Origin: Legionella erythra
GTDB lineage: Bacteria; Pseudomonadota; Gammaproteobacteria; Legionellales; Legionellaceae
Assembly (NCBI RefSeq): GCF_001467615.1
Contig: NZ_LNYA01000034.1
Location: 225,085 to 289,084, forward strand
DNA length: 64,000 nt
Direction: 5' to 3'
This document shows, piece by piece, positions 35,507-44,635 of the stretch. A program made the position numbers and the translations under genes. The notes beneath the pieces were generated by a model. That model ran no database searches. It saw only the letters and a program-made list of their open reading frames with translations, and was not told the origin of the DNA. Each line of letters opens with the position of its first letter. Position 1 is the first letter of the stretch.

Positions 35507-35737
35507 TTATGATTTGGGGCTATTGACTAACTGATCATTGCCAATTTGATCCAGGGGATCACATTCCCCCGTGGTTTCATAACCCGGGACCCCATCGCCT
35601 AACAAATCGACTTCGTCACCGCTGATAAACTGGTTTTGATTTAATTCGTCAGAGGAGCCATCCAGCGCCAACTCATCGGCAAAATCAGGTTCGGGCTTAA
35701 CCAGTGTATCCACGGTCTCTTTCTCAAGATTACTCAT
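35507..35737 (-). CDS. Small acidic hypothetical protein
   Basis: 76 aa from ATG 35737 (GGAGAG upstream). It is strongly acidic, with a distinctive GDGVPGYETTGECDPLDQIG segment near the C-terminus. It lies 13 bases after the GGDEF-EAL gene in the same direction, so it may be co-transcribed. No family is known. Confidence 0.65.
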   Translation of the reverse strand: MSNLEKETVDTLVKPEPDFADELALDGSSDELNQNQFISGDEVDLLGDGVPGYETTGECDPLDQIGNDQLVNSPKS

Positions 35738-35749
35738 CAACGCTCTCCG

Positions 35750-37102
35750 CTAACCGAATTTATTGTACATTTTGTTGTTGTTTTTCTTAACCAGAGGATT
35801 CCATTTATTACCCTGCGCCAGTAAGTCCGTACACTCTCCAACATCCAACGGTTCACTGTAATAAAAGCCCTGAACCTGATCACTGTGATGTTTGCGCAGG
35901 TACTTTAGCTGCTCTCGGGTTTCCACCCCTTCAGCAAGCACTTCCAGATTCATTTGTTTGGCCAGGTTAATGATGGCTTCGACAATGTATTGTTCATTAT
36001 TATTGGAGGTAATTTCATCAATAAACAATTTATCAATTTTAAGCTTGTCAAAGGGGAAATGTTTTAAATAACCGAGATTGGAATAGCCGGTGCCAAAATC
36101 ATCGATGACAAAGTGCACGCCGGTTGCCTTTAATTCACTCATTTTCTGCGCACACTCATGGAAATTGGTGGTGATCGATGACTCCGAAATTTCAAGTTCG
36201 AGCCGGGATGGATCGACCTGGGTTTCCGCAATAATTGCCTTCATTGTGTCCACAAAATGGGGGTGCTGCAATTGGCTGATGGCAATGTTAATGGCCATAC
36301 GAATGGGTGCATAACCTTGATCCTGCCATTGCCGGCTTTGTTGACAGGCCTGGCGCATGACCCATTCCCCAATGGAATTAATCAAACCATTTTTTTCCGC
36401 CAGGGGAATGAAAACTTTCGGCGGAATATTACCCCATTGCGGATGATACCAGCGAAGGAGCGCCTCGACCCCCATCATCACATCGCCATCCAGGCTGATT
36501 AAAGGCTGGTATTGCAGTTTAAACTGGTTATTGGACAAGGCTTCGTACAAATCGAGCGTTAGATGGGTGTAGCGCAACACATCATCCTGGTATTCGGCTC
36601 GATAAAATTGATACGTGTTGCGGCCATTCTTTTTCGCATTGTACATGGCAATGTCCGCTTCTTTACTTAATTGTTCTGCAGGACGCATGGTATCGAAATG
36701 AGCAAAACTGATGCCTATGCTGGTGGACATCTGACATTTGTATTCATTGAGAATAAACGGTTCTGCCAGAATGGCAATGATTTTATCGGCGAGATAACCC
36801 ACCTGCTCCTCAGTGATATGGCCGTCGACAACAACAATGAATTCATCACCGCCCAGGCGATAAATATTATCGCCTTTGCGCAGGTTTTTTCTTAATCGTT
36901 TAGCCAATTGCCGCAATAACAAATCACCGTAACTATGCCCCCAGGCATCATTGATTTGTTTGAATTCATCCAAATCCAGAAATATCACGGCTAAGGATAA
37001 TTTTTGCCGCAGGCAGCGTTCGATAATAAAGGGAAGCTGGTTATTAAACTGATTGCGATTGGCGAGACCCGTTAACAAATCATAATTGGCGAGGTATTGC
37101 AA
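35750..37102 (-). CDS. GGDEF-EAL part of a cyclic-di-GMP regulator, split from its receiver domain
   Basis: 450 aa. The GGDEF domain has the intact active site RLGGDEF and an RKGD inhibitory site five residues before it. The EAL domain has EALLRW, IDDFGTGYSNLGYLKHFPFD and LAEGVET. Both synthesis and breakdown of c-di-GMP are therefore possible by motif. The frame begins (TTG) within a region that, one frame over, continues the receiver gene 37120-37503. With one extra A in the A7 run at about 37134-37140, the two would form a single receiver-GGDEF-EAL protein. Confidence 0.85.
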   Translation of the reverse strand: MQYLANYDLLTGLANRNQFNNQLPFIIERCLRQKLSLAVIFLDLDEFKQINDAWGHSYGDLLLRQLAKRLRKNLRKGDNIYRLGGDEFIVVVDGHITEEQVGYLADKIIAILAEPFILNEYKCQMSTSIGISFAHFDTMRPAEQLSKEADIAMYNAKKNGRNTYQFYRAEYQDDVLRYTHLTLDLYEALSNNQFKLQYQPLISLDGDVMMGVEALLRWYHPQWGNIPPKVFIPLAEKNGLINSIGEWVMRQACQQSRQWQDQGYAPIRMAINIAISQLQHPHFVDTMKAIIAETQVDPSRLELEISESSITTNFHECAQKMSELKATGVHFVIDDFGTGYSNLGYLKHFPFDKLKIDKLFIDEITSNNNEQYIVEAIINLAKQMNLEVLAEGVETREQLKYLRKHHSDQVQGFYYSEPLDVGECTDLLAQGNKWNPLVKKNNNKMYNKFG

Positions 37103-37119
37103 TTGCTGGTTGACTTTCG

Positions 37120-37503
37120 TTAACTGATCCTCATTTTTTTGCGTTCAATGGTATAACGGATTACCCGCTCAAGCAGTTGTCCGCTTAATTCCTGCTTATC
37201 AAGGCAGTCGCTGGCTCCCGCATCCGCAGCGCCCATACTGTCCTCCTCGGAGGCTAACATAATAAAGGGCACCTCACTGCCTTTGCTGATAGCCTGACGC
37301 ACCAGATGAAACCCATCCAGAGGTTCAACCACGTAATCAATTAGGCAAACATCCACATCACCGCTTAACGTTGCTGCCAGCGCATAATCATAATTAACAA
37401 CCACATTGACTCGGAAGCGGCTTTTTTTTATCTTGCTCAACAGGTTCTTAATGCCTGATAATTCCTTTTTATCATCACCGGCCAATAAAACCTGGATTTC
37501 CAT
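37120..37503 (-). CDS. Response-regulator receiver domain, 5' part of the split regulator
   Basis: 127 aa CheY-like domain: acidic pocket LLAGDDKKEL, phospho-acceptor Asp in VDVCLIDYVVEP, and Lys in CLDKQELS. The chain ends ERKKMRIS directly after AAAAAAA. In the -1 frame it would continue RKKNEDQLTKVNQQLQYLAN into the GGDEF domain. A -1 ribosomal slip at A-AAA-AAA or transcriptional slippage could produce the full protein; otherwise the gene is broken. Confidence 0.8.
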   Translation of the reverse strand: MEIQVLLAGDDKKELSGIKNLLSKIKKSRFRVNVVVNYDYALAATLSGDVDVCLIDYVVEPLDGFHLVRQAISKGSEVPFIMLASEEDSMGAADAGASDCLDKQELSGQLLERVIRYTIERKKMRIS

Positions 37504-37810
37504 AATTAACTCCCTACACCAATAAGGTTAGCACGCAACCGTTTCATCGCGTGTAGTAATCCGGTATGACAGGGTTTTAAACCATCAGGGCTTATGTGGT
37601 GAGTCATCCTGCTTCCCTTCATAATCAATCCTGAACCAGTGGTTCTTATCCAAGCCAGAATATATGTAAAAGTATAGCTAAAACAGGGTGAATTGCTTGC
37701 GTTTCATCAGCAAACTGCTGAAAAATAATTTAAAAAACATGAAGGATTTGACCCGTAGCCGCCGCCTTGAAATAGCGCATCGGCGGTTGCTACAGGTGAT
37801 GGAAGGGCTA
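37504..37810. other. Intergenic region
   Basis: 307 bases upstream of the receiver gene and downstream of the acyl-CoA dehydrogenase. It presumably contains the promoter of the regulator. No gene, RNA or strong hairpin is seen. A plus-strand frame at 37688-37900 runs into the dehydrogenase antisense and is not credible. Confidence 0.4.
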
Positions 37811-38968
37811 TTAACTGAACGCATTGATGCCGGTGATATGACGGCCAAGCACCAGAGTATGCACATTATCCGTGCCTTCGTAGGTAAATACGGATTCTAA
37901 ATTCAGCATGTGGCGAATGATGCTGTATTCAAGGCTTATTCCGTTGCCGCCTAATAAATTACGGCATTGGCGGGCAATTTTAAGAGCCTCGCGACAGGCA
38001 TTGCCTTTGGCGAGCGAAATCATAACCGGCGTTTCACGGTGCTGGTCTTTTAACCGGCCAATTTGCAGGTTCAGGCACTGAGCTTTGATGATTTCCGTGT
38101 ACATGCCAGCTAAATCTTTCTGAATCAATTGAAACGAAGCCAGGGGACGATCAAATTGCTTACGCTCCAACAGATAATCGCGGGTTTCATTGAAGCAAGC
38201 CATGGCAGCTCCCATCGCGCCCCAGGCAATGCCATAACGCGCCTGACTGAGACAGCTTAAAGCCGCACCCAAGCCTTTTTCGGTGCCGGGCAACAGATTT
38301 TCATCCGGAACAAACACATCTTCAAACACCAATTCGCCGGTGATGGACGCGCGTAATGACATCTTGTGTTTGATTTCCGGGGCGCTGAACCCTTTACTGC
38401 CTTTTTCAACGATAAATCCGCGGATGCCGGCCTCGGTTTTTGCCCAGACAATAGCGATATCAGCAATCGGGGCATTGGTTATCCACATTTTACTGCCATT
38501 TAAACGATAGCCGCCATCGACTTTCTTCGCCTGGGTGCGCATACTGGCGGGATCAGAACCGGAGTCCGGTTCAGTCAGGCCAAAGCAGCCAATGATCTCA
38601 CCCGCAGCCATAGCCGGTAAAAAGCGCATTTTTTGTTCTTCATTCCCGTAGCGAAAAATAGGATACATGCACAGCGAACTTTGTACCGAGACAAAACTGC
38701 GCAAACCGCTATCGCCTTTTTCCAACTCCTGGCAAACAAGGCCATACGCCACATAAGACGCTTCCGCACCACCATACTGCGCCGGCAGAGTCAAACCCAA
38801 CAAGCCCAAATCAGCTGATTTTTTAATCAATTGACGGGGAAATTGCCCGTTTTCGAACGATTCAGCCATTAAGGGAATCACATCGTTGTTGACAAAACGT
38901 GCGACACTGTCGCGAATCATGCGCTCATCATCGTGCAATTGTTCGTCAAGAAATAACAAGTCGTCCAC
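37811..38968 (-). CDS. Acyl-CoA dehydrogenase (glutaryl-CoA dehydrogenase-like)
   Basis: 385 aa, full length. FAD and substrate motifs are CFGLTEPDSGSDPASM and GSKMWITNAPIADI. The catalytic Glu is in FTYEGTDNVHTLVLGRHITG, and the C-terminal RNLLGGNGISLEYSIIRH fits the glutaryl-CoA branch. It oxidises acyl-CoA and feeds electrons to ETF. Its first 23 bases overlap the end of the fused E1 dehydrogenase gene, suggesting joint expression for amino-acid or ketoacid breakdown. Confidence 0.87.
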   Translation of the reverse strand: MDDLLFLDEQLHDDERMIRDSVARFVNNDVIPLMAESFENGQFPRQLIKKSADLGLLGLTLPAQYGGAEASYVAYGLVCQELEKGDSGLRSFVSVQSSLCMYPIFRYGNEEQKMRFLPAMAAGEIIGCFGLTEPDSGSDPASMRTQAKKVDGGYRLNGSKMWITNAPIADIAIVWAKTEAGIRGFIVEKGSKGFSAPEIKHKMSLRASITGELVFEDVFVPDENLLPGTEKGLGAALSCLSQARYGIAWGAMGAAMACFNETRDYLLERKQFDRPLASFQLIQKDLAGMYTEIIKAQCLNLQIGRLKDQHRETPVMISLAKGNACREALKIARQCRNLLGGNGISLEYSIIRHMLNLESVFTYEGTDNVHTLVLGRHITGINAFS

Positions 38969-41183
38969 CTTCTTTCTCCCTTTTTACTGAATGCAATGCC
39001 AAAACGGCCGCAATAATTGAATCCCGGCTTGGCAATAAATACTGCCAGGCGGTACCTAACGGAATAAAGCAGTCTTCCCCGGTGATGCGTTTGATTTTTA
39101 ACCGCGAGGGGGCTTCTTCCATCAACAGCGTCATTAACCCCTCACTGACCGAGGCGCTGCGTCGGCCTTCATCGACAATAAGCACCCGCTTGGCTTTAGC
39201 CACTTCCTTGATAATGGCAGCCGCCGGCAAGGGGCTTAACCAGCGCAGATCCACAATTTTGGTTTTAATGTTGTACTGTTCTTCTAATAGTTTAGCGGCT
39301 TGCCGGGATAAATAGTAACCATTGGCATAGGTTAGAATGACGGTATCGCCTTGCCCATGCACGCCGACTTCCCCGGGTTCAATGGTTTGTTCGGGCGATG
39401 GGTAATCAAACAGCCAGCCGTTATCGCCGTTTTCGTGTAAATCCTTGGTCATGTAAAGTGCGATAGGCTCCAGGAAAACCACAATACGGCCTTCCTTGTA
39501 AGCCAGACGCATAGCCGTGCGCAACATTTTTGCCGCATCAGGCCCATTGGAGGGACAGGCGACGATAACACCGGGTAAATCGCGAAGAACCGAAATGGAA
39601 TTGTCATTATGGAAGTGACCGCCAAACCCTTTCTGGTAAGCCAGCGAGGCAATGCGGATAACCATGGGATTCTGGTATTGACCGCTTGAGAAAAACGACA
39701 AAGTAGCTGCTTCCCCTCGCAATTGATCTTCGGCATTGTGCAGATAAGCTAAAAATTGGATCTCGGGCACGGGAATAAAGCCATTATGCGCTAAACCAAT
39801 GGCGGTACCTAAAATGGTTGTTTCATCCAGCAGGCTGTCAAAAACGCGGCGTTGGCCAAAGCGAGCCTGCAAATCGGCAGTTACCCGATAGACGCCGCCT
39901 TTTTTACCCACATCCTCGCCAAAAACCAGCATATTGGGGTATTGCATCATCAAATCAGTCAGGGCGAAATTAATCTGCTGGCAAAGGTTGCGTTTTAACT
40001 TCAACTGATTAGCCGCCGCCCCGAATACGGTCATGCGCTGAGTCTCATCAGGCAGAGGGAAATCAGCCTTTGGCTTAATGACCGGGGTAATCGAGGCCAT
40101 AATCTGCCTGGCGCTGGTCATGCGCGGCAGACGGATGGCTTCAGTGGCTTTGGCTTCGATTAATGCACGGTTATCGCGGTACAAATCAATCATGGCTTTC
40201 TGCGACATCCAACCACTATCGTACAAAATCCGGGCGGAATGCAGAAGCGGATCCTGGCTTTCAAGGTGTTCGATTTTACTCTGACTATGGTATTGCGATT
40301 CGATATCTGAACCCGCATGACCGAGCAGGCGCACGCAGCGCATATGCAGAAATACAGGCTGTTTTTTATGGCGGGCGATGGCCTCTGCCTGGCGGGCTTT
40401 AAGATAAATATCAGCCATATTTAACCCGTCGCAACACAGGTAATGAAGGCCGGGACGCTGTTTCACGGAGGACTCAATCCAGCTTTCCGGCGTGGGCACG
40501 GAAATACCGATGCCGTTGTCTTCGCAAATAAAAACAATCGGCAGCGGGTAGTTCTGACTGGTAATCCAGGAGCAGGCATTTAACGTGGTTTGAGTTGACG
40601 CATGATTGGTTGAGGCATCGCCAAAGGAGCAGAGAATGATACTGTCAGGCAACAAATTTGCCGGAATAGCCAATTCTTTTGCACGAGTGATCGATAAAGC
40701 CGCGCCAAGCGCCTTGGGCAGGTGCGATGCAATGGTGGAGGTTTGCGGCGGGATGTTCAACGGCACGCTGCCAAATACCTTGTGCCGCCCGCCTGAAATG
40801 GGTTCTTCTGCCGCCGCCACCAACGAAAGAAGAATGTCCCTCACCCCATCACATCCCGCCACCTGCTTCGCCCGCTGCAGATAAAAACCACCGCTTCGGT
40901 AGTGCAGAAACGCCATATCAGCCGGTGAGAAGACTTCGCCAAACACGGCATTGCCCTCATGGCCGCTACTGCCAATGGTGTAAAAGGATAACCCCTTTTC
41001 CTTAAGCTGACGGGCAATTAAATCAAGCAGGCGCGATTTCATCTGCGAATCAAAAATCTCGATGCTTGTTTTTTTATCCATGCCGGCCTGAGAGGGAGTC
41101 AGTACGCTTCGGGGAGCAGGAAAATCACCCTTCTGAACGCGTTTTATAAATTGTTCGTCAACAACACTCGCTCTATCTAACAT
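38946..41183 (-). CDS. Fused E1 alpha-beta 2-oxoacid dehydrogenase (thiamine-diphosphate enzyme)
   Basis: 745 aa from ATG 41183; a TTG at 41231 is less likely. Residues about 1-370 are E1-alpha, with the ThDP-binding region CSFGDASTNHASTQTTLNAC. Residues about 400-745 are E1-beta, with LVFGEDVGKKGGVYRVTADL and IVDEGRRSASVSEGLMTLL. Branched-chain-type E1 alpha and beta are usually two genes. Here they are one chain and no E2/E3 is adjacent. The substrate is probably a branched-chain or related 2-oxoacid. Confidence 0.85.
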   Translation of the reverse strand: MLDRASVVDEQFIKRVQKGDFPAPRSVLTPSQAGMDKKTSIEIFDSQMKSRLLDLIARQLKEKGLSFYTIGSSGHEGNAVFGEVFSPADMAFLHYRSGGFYLQRAKQVAGCDGVRDILLSLVAAAEEPISGGRHKVFGSVPLNIPPQTSTIASHLPKALGAALSITRAKELAIPANLLPDSIILCSFGDASTNHASTQTTLNACSWITSQNYPLPIVFICEDNGIGISVPTPESWIESSVKQRPGLHYLCCDGLNMADIYLKARQAEAIARHKKQPVFLHMRCVRLLGHAGSDIESQYHSQSKIEHLESQDPLLHSARILYDSGWMSQKAMIDLYRDNRALIEAKATEAIRLPRMTSARQIMASITPVIKPKADFPLPDETQRMTVFGAAANQLKLKRNLCQQINFALTDLMMQYPNMLVFGEDVGKKGGVYRVTADLQARFGQRRVFDSLLDETTILGTAIGLAHNGFIPVPEIQFLAYLHNAEDQLRGEAATLSFFSSGQYQNPMVIRIASLAYQKGFGGHFHNDNSISVLRDLPGVIVACPSNGPDAAKMLRTAMRLAYKEGRIVVFLEPIALYMTKDLHENGDNGWLFDYPSPEQTIEPGEVGVHGQGDTVILTYANGYYLSRQAAKLLEEQYNIKTKIVDLRWLSPLPAAAIIKEVAKAKRVLIVDEGRRSASVSEGLMTLLMEEAPSRLKIKRITGEDCFIPLGTAWQYLLPSRDSIIAAVLALHSVKREKEGGRLVIS

Positions 41184-41338
41184 GTTCACACCCTGTTTGT
41201 TAGTATCCCTATGACGCCTTTTCGTGGACAAGTATCAAGAAAAGGGTTTACCAGCCGATAACAAAGGCATCAGTATAGTGAAATGACTTTAGAAAAGACA
41301 AGAAAAATTGGTGGTGAGCGCAGATTAAGGATGCCATC

Positions 41339-42535
41339 ATGGCCTTTGACATTGGTGCGGTGCAAAACGTACGCTTAAATCCGGTGCAGGAACTTAAACT
41401 GGCCAAACCGGCTGTGGATCTGTACGTCGGCCAAATCCTTAAAAGCGTAGTCGTCGGTGCATTAAAGGATGATCAGGTCACCATCCAGATTAATGGCCAG
41501 AACATCAATGCGAAAACAGCGCATCATTTTGCCCCGGGTGAAGTGCTGGATGTGAAGGTGTTGCAAATTGGAGAAGAAACCATTTTACAGGTGTTAAGCG
41601 ATAAAGCGCCCCCCTCTCCCATCCAGACAGCACTGGCACAAAACCTGCCGCGTCAGGCACCGGCAACCGCCTTACTGGCTACCCTAAATACCTTAGCCGA
41701 ACATCCCAACCTTCCGGCCAATATTAAAGAACAGATAAACAGCATTCTTGCAAGCCTTCCAACCATTTCGCAATTGCCAAAACAGATTATGCAGGCAGTC
41801 AATCAAAGCGGCCTGTTCCTGGAAGCGAATCTGCTGACAGCGGCCCATACCCCGGCCGCCGTCCCGCCGGCGGTTTTAACCGCTGACTTAAAAGCGCAAT
41901 ACCTGAATCTTTTAAATACCTTAGCGCAACAAGGCATCACCCCACCCTCCAAACCCATGGCCACCACAGGGTATGAAATGGTAGAAAATGACTCCCTGCC
42001 TCTCCCAGGCGCGGTACCGCAACCCCATCACCGCATGGAACCCAAATCCCTGCAATCCATGGCCGACATGCCGGTGGAGAAATTGCTGTCCGTGCTCAGC
42101 GAACACACGGAACATGCGCTCGCTCGCATTAATACCAGTCAATATTCACACCTGATGAAAACCCCGGATCAACCTTACAGCCTGATGCTTGATTTACCGG
42201 TACGAACACCCGATGGCCAGGAAGCCATCCCCCTCCTGATTAATGAGGAACATCAGAATAACCTTATGCCGCCGCGCTTTAGTATTTCATTTGCCTTAAG
42301 CTTAAACGACCTGGGCGATTTGCAGGGCACGGTAACCCTGCATCAAAACACCATCGATATCCACATCAACGCCGATAAACCGGCCACCCTGGATATCTTA
42401 CAGGATCATCATGATGAATTTTCAAAACTGGTCAACGACTTAGGCTTAAATTTAGGCGCCTTTGGTCTGCATCTCGGGCTTGAAGACAACAAAATCGACG
42501 GCAGCCGCTTTTCTTTACTGGATTTAAAAGTATGA
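41339..42535 (+). CDS. FliK-like flagellar hook-length control family protein
   Basis: 398 aa. It has a Pro/Ala-rich middle (about 90-240) and a C-terminal hook-length domain where FSISFALSLNDLGDLQGTVT and a later LDILQDHHDEFSKLVNDLGL match the FliK C-terminal pattern. Its stop overlaps the start of the FlhB-like gene by 4 bases. The pair lies away from any other flagellar gene in this window. Confidence 0.75.
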   Translation: MAFDIGAVQNVRLNPVQELKLAKPAVDLYVGQILKSVVVGALKDDQVTIQINGQNINAKTAHHFAPGEVLDVKVLQIGEETILQVLSDKAPPSPIQTALAQNLPRQAPATALLATLNTLAEHPNLPANIKEQINSILASLPTISQLPKQIMQAVNQSGLFLEANLLTAAHTPAAVPPAVLTADLKAQYLNLLNTLAQQGITPPSKPMATTGYEMVENDSLPLPGAVPQPHHRMEPKSLQSMADMPVEKLLSVLSEHTEHALARINTSQYSHLMKTPDQPYSLMLDLPVRTPDGQEAIPLLINEEHQNNLMPPRFSISFALSLNDLGDLQGTVTLHQNTIDIHINADKPATLDILQDHHDEFSKLVNDLGLNLGAFGLHLGLEDNKIDGSRFSLLDLKV

Positions 42536-42822
42536 ACAAGACACCGCCTCAGGCCGTAGCCCTGCAATACGATGGTGAATCAGCCCCGCGGGTCGTGGCC
42601 AAGGGCGAGGGCTTTATTGCCGAGCAGATCATCAAGGTTGCTCAGGAAAATGGCATTCCGCTGGAAAAAGATCCAGAGTTGACAGCGATGTTATCCAAAG
42701 TCAAATTAAACGATGAGATTCCCCCATCGCTTTATCTGGCTGTCGCTCAGTTACTGGCTTTCCTTTATTATCTGAATGATAAAAAGCCTAAGGGGTACAC
42801 GGAAGACGATCAGCAGGGATGA
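42532..42822 (+). CDS. FhlB: stand-alone FlhB cytoplasmic-domain homologue
   Basis: 96 aa. It resembles the C-terminal FlhB/EscU domain (AVALQYDGESAPRVVAKGEG followed by AEQIIKVAQENGIPLEKDPE) without the membrane part. The usual NPTH self-cleavage site is not present; the protein begins where the cleaved domain would. It is translationally coupled to the FliK-like gene and may tune flagellar export specificity. Confidence 0.85.
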   Translation: MNKTPPQAVALQYDGESAPRVVAKGEGFIAEQIIKVAQENGIPLEKDPELTAMLSKVKLNDEIPPSLYLAVAQLLAFLYYLNDKKPKGYTEDDQQG

Positions 42823-42887
42823 TTAATTGGCAAATAATAATCAATCAAACTACAATTTGAGCTAAATGACGAAGAAGGAATAACAAC

Positions 42888-43055
42888 ATGAAATGGATGG
42901 CCTTAATACCCTTCGTTTTATTGACTGGCTGCAACTATAGTAATACCGAATTTGTTCAATATCAGCAGGTCATGGTGGTACCGCCTCATCAAACCATCAC
43001 CATTGTCAAAGACGCCCCGGTGGATGTAACCACAACGCGTGTGGAGTGTTATTGA
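42888..43055 (+). CDS. Small lipoprotein
   Basis: 55 aa, AAGGA site before ATG 42888. The N-terminus MKWMALIPFVLLTGCNYSNT is a signal peptide with lipobox LTGC. The mature part is short and ends in VECY. Membrane anchoring is predicted; function is unknown. Confidence 0.75.
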   Translation: MKWMALIPFVLLTGCNYSNTEFVQYQQVMVVPPHQTITIVKDAPVDVTTTRVECY

Positions 43056-43065
43056 TTTCTGTCAA

Positions 43066-43953
43066 TTACAACAACCGATGCAATTTAAAGGGCAAATGAA
43101 CATCCGGCTCTTTCTCCCATAGGCTTATCACGTGGCCGCCATACCCTGCACCAACAATTTTGCAGGCTTTGGCGTGTTTTTTTAATTCCTGCACATGCCG
43201 GTGCAGTTTTTCCGAAACAAGCCCCCAGTCATAAAAACATTGATTGCCCTTGTTTAAAGCGCTTTCCAACAGCAAAAAACCTTCAGTCGCCTCGCTTTCC
43301 AGGGCCATTTGAATTTCTCTTGAGGATTCAAGCATCTGATCATCAATACCGCTTGCCAACTCAGGATGGCTCTTGCGAAGCGCATTCACCGTCCTGACGC
43401 AGCTGTCGGTAATGCTTTTTTCACCGGATGACGATACATAAAGATGCGGTTTCCAGCGCGGTTGAATGGGTTGTATGTCGTGGTTGGTTGAGTATTTGAT
43501 CACCCCGCTGGACATGACACCGGCAATATCCAGGCCGCTGCTTTTGACATGAAAGGCATTTTCAAGCTGAATGGCAAACTCAAAGAGTTCCGCCTGGCTG
43601 ATTAAGCCGTAATACAGGCACCACCGGGCGACTGCCACGCAAATGGCGGCTGAAAACCCAAGGCCTGCGCCAATGGGAATGGAGCAGTCTATCTTGAAAA
43701 AACCAGTTAATTCCGCCGGGTTTTTATCCCTCAGCAACAGCGCCTGGCTGATGACAGGCCAGAGCATAATCGACAGCGAATTGTTCCCTTCAGCGGAAAT
43801 TGTTTGTATGGTACGAACAGCATCCTTTGTGTAGTCCAGGGTAAGTTTATAGTTGGTAAATGGGGTTACAAAGGCAAAACCACGATTGACGATGACATGC
43901 TCGCCTGCCAGTATGCATTTGGCTGGGACAGAGGTATGGAAATCCATAAGCAT
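43066..43953 (-). CDS. Mevalonate kinase-like GHMP kinase
   Basis: 295 aa. GHMP motifs: AKCILAGEHVIVNRGFAFVT near the N-terminus, the ATP loop SIPIGAGLGFSAAICVAVAR, and C-terminal KIVGAGYGGHVISLW. It probably phosphorylates mevalonate. It is divergent from idi, which supports a mevalonate-route isoprenoid role. Starts at 43953 and 43947 are both possible. Confidence 0.82.
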   Translation of the reverse strand: MLMDFHTSVPAKCILAGEHVIVNRGFAFVTPFTNYKLTLDYTKDAVRTIQTISAEGNNSLSIMLWPVISQALLLRDKNPAELTGFFKIDCSIPIGAGLGFSAAICVAVARWCLYYGLISQAELFEFAIQLENAFHVKSSGLDIAGVMSSGVIKYSTNHDIQPIQPRWKPHLYVSSSGEKSITDSCVRTVNALRKSHPELASGIDDQMLESSREIQMALESEATEGFLLLESALNKGNQCFYDWGLVSEKLHRHVQELKKHAKACKIVGAGYGGHVISLWEKEPDVHLPFKLHRLL

Positions 43954-44076
43954 TCTTTAAAAATGGACCTAATTAACTATAGCACAGCACCATGAAGTTG
44001 ATTAAATTTTATTCAAAAAAACGCGATGTACGGTCTATACTCTTAGTACCCATGTGGTTTAATAAGGAAAATTTGA

Positions 44077-44631
44077 ATGAATAACCCTCATGTGGTGCTG
44101 ATTACACCAGATGATGACATTTTGGGAACCATCGACAAGTTGTCTGCACATCAATTCGCTATGCTGCACCGTGCTTTTTCGGTGTTTATTTACCGCAGGC
44201 GGCAAGACCAGTTTGAAATCCTTTTACAGCAACGCCAACAGGGCAAATACCATTCCGGCGGTTTATGGACCAATACCTGCTGTTCGCACCCCACGCCGAA
44301 CGAAAGCGTGGTTTCAGCCGCCGAACGCCGGCTCTATGAAGAGATGGGCATTAAAGCCACGCTTCATACCGTGGGTAAATTTCATTATGTGGCCGTATTC
44401 AATAACGGCTTATTTGAAAACGAACTTGATTACGTGCTGGCAGGCACTTACGAGAGCGACGTCATCCCCTTTAATCAGGATGAGGTGCAGGCTGTGCTCT
44501 GGATTAGCCTGGCGGACTTAAAGCAATGGGTCAACGATGAACCAGGGCAATTCACACCCTGGTTCCAACAGGCGCTGCGGCTATTCATCCCTTATCTGGA
44601 AAACCGGGTGACGGATAAATCCGTCAGTTAG
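44077..44631 (+). CDS. idi: Isopentenyl-diphosphate delta-isomerase, type I
   Basis: 184 aa Nudix-fold enzyme converting IPP to DMAPP. The active-site Cys segment is LWTNTCCSHPTPNE, and the metal-binding Nudix-like helix is AAERRLYEEMGI. Length matches bacterial Idi. It stands divergent to mevalonate kinase. An 8-base inverted repeat (44609-44626) covers its 3' end. Confidence 0.93.
   Translation: MNNPHVVLITPDDDILGTIDKLSAHQFAMLHRAFSVFIYRRRQDQFEILLQQRQQGKYHSGGLWTNTCCSHPTPNESVVSAAERRLYEEMGIKATLHTVGKFHYVAVFNNGLFENELDYVLAGTYESDVIPFNQDEVQAVLWISLADLKQWVNDEPGQFTPWFQQALRLFIPYLENRVTDKSVS
44609..44626. terminator. Hairpin at the convergent idi / effector-like gene junction
   Basis: TGACGGAT and ATCCGTCA are adjacent inverted arms separated by AA (a usable stem of about seven pairs with a four-base loop) inside the last codons of idi, 10 bases before the opposite gene's stop. 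No T run follows. Confidence 0.3.
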
Positions 44632-44635
44632 CCAT

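Noticed and set aside
37688-37900. Plus-strand open frame of 70 codons
   Set aside because: Its second half is antisense to the end of the acyl-CoA dehydrogenase and it has no ribosome site.
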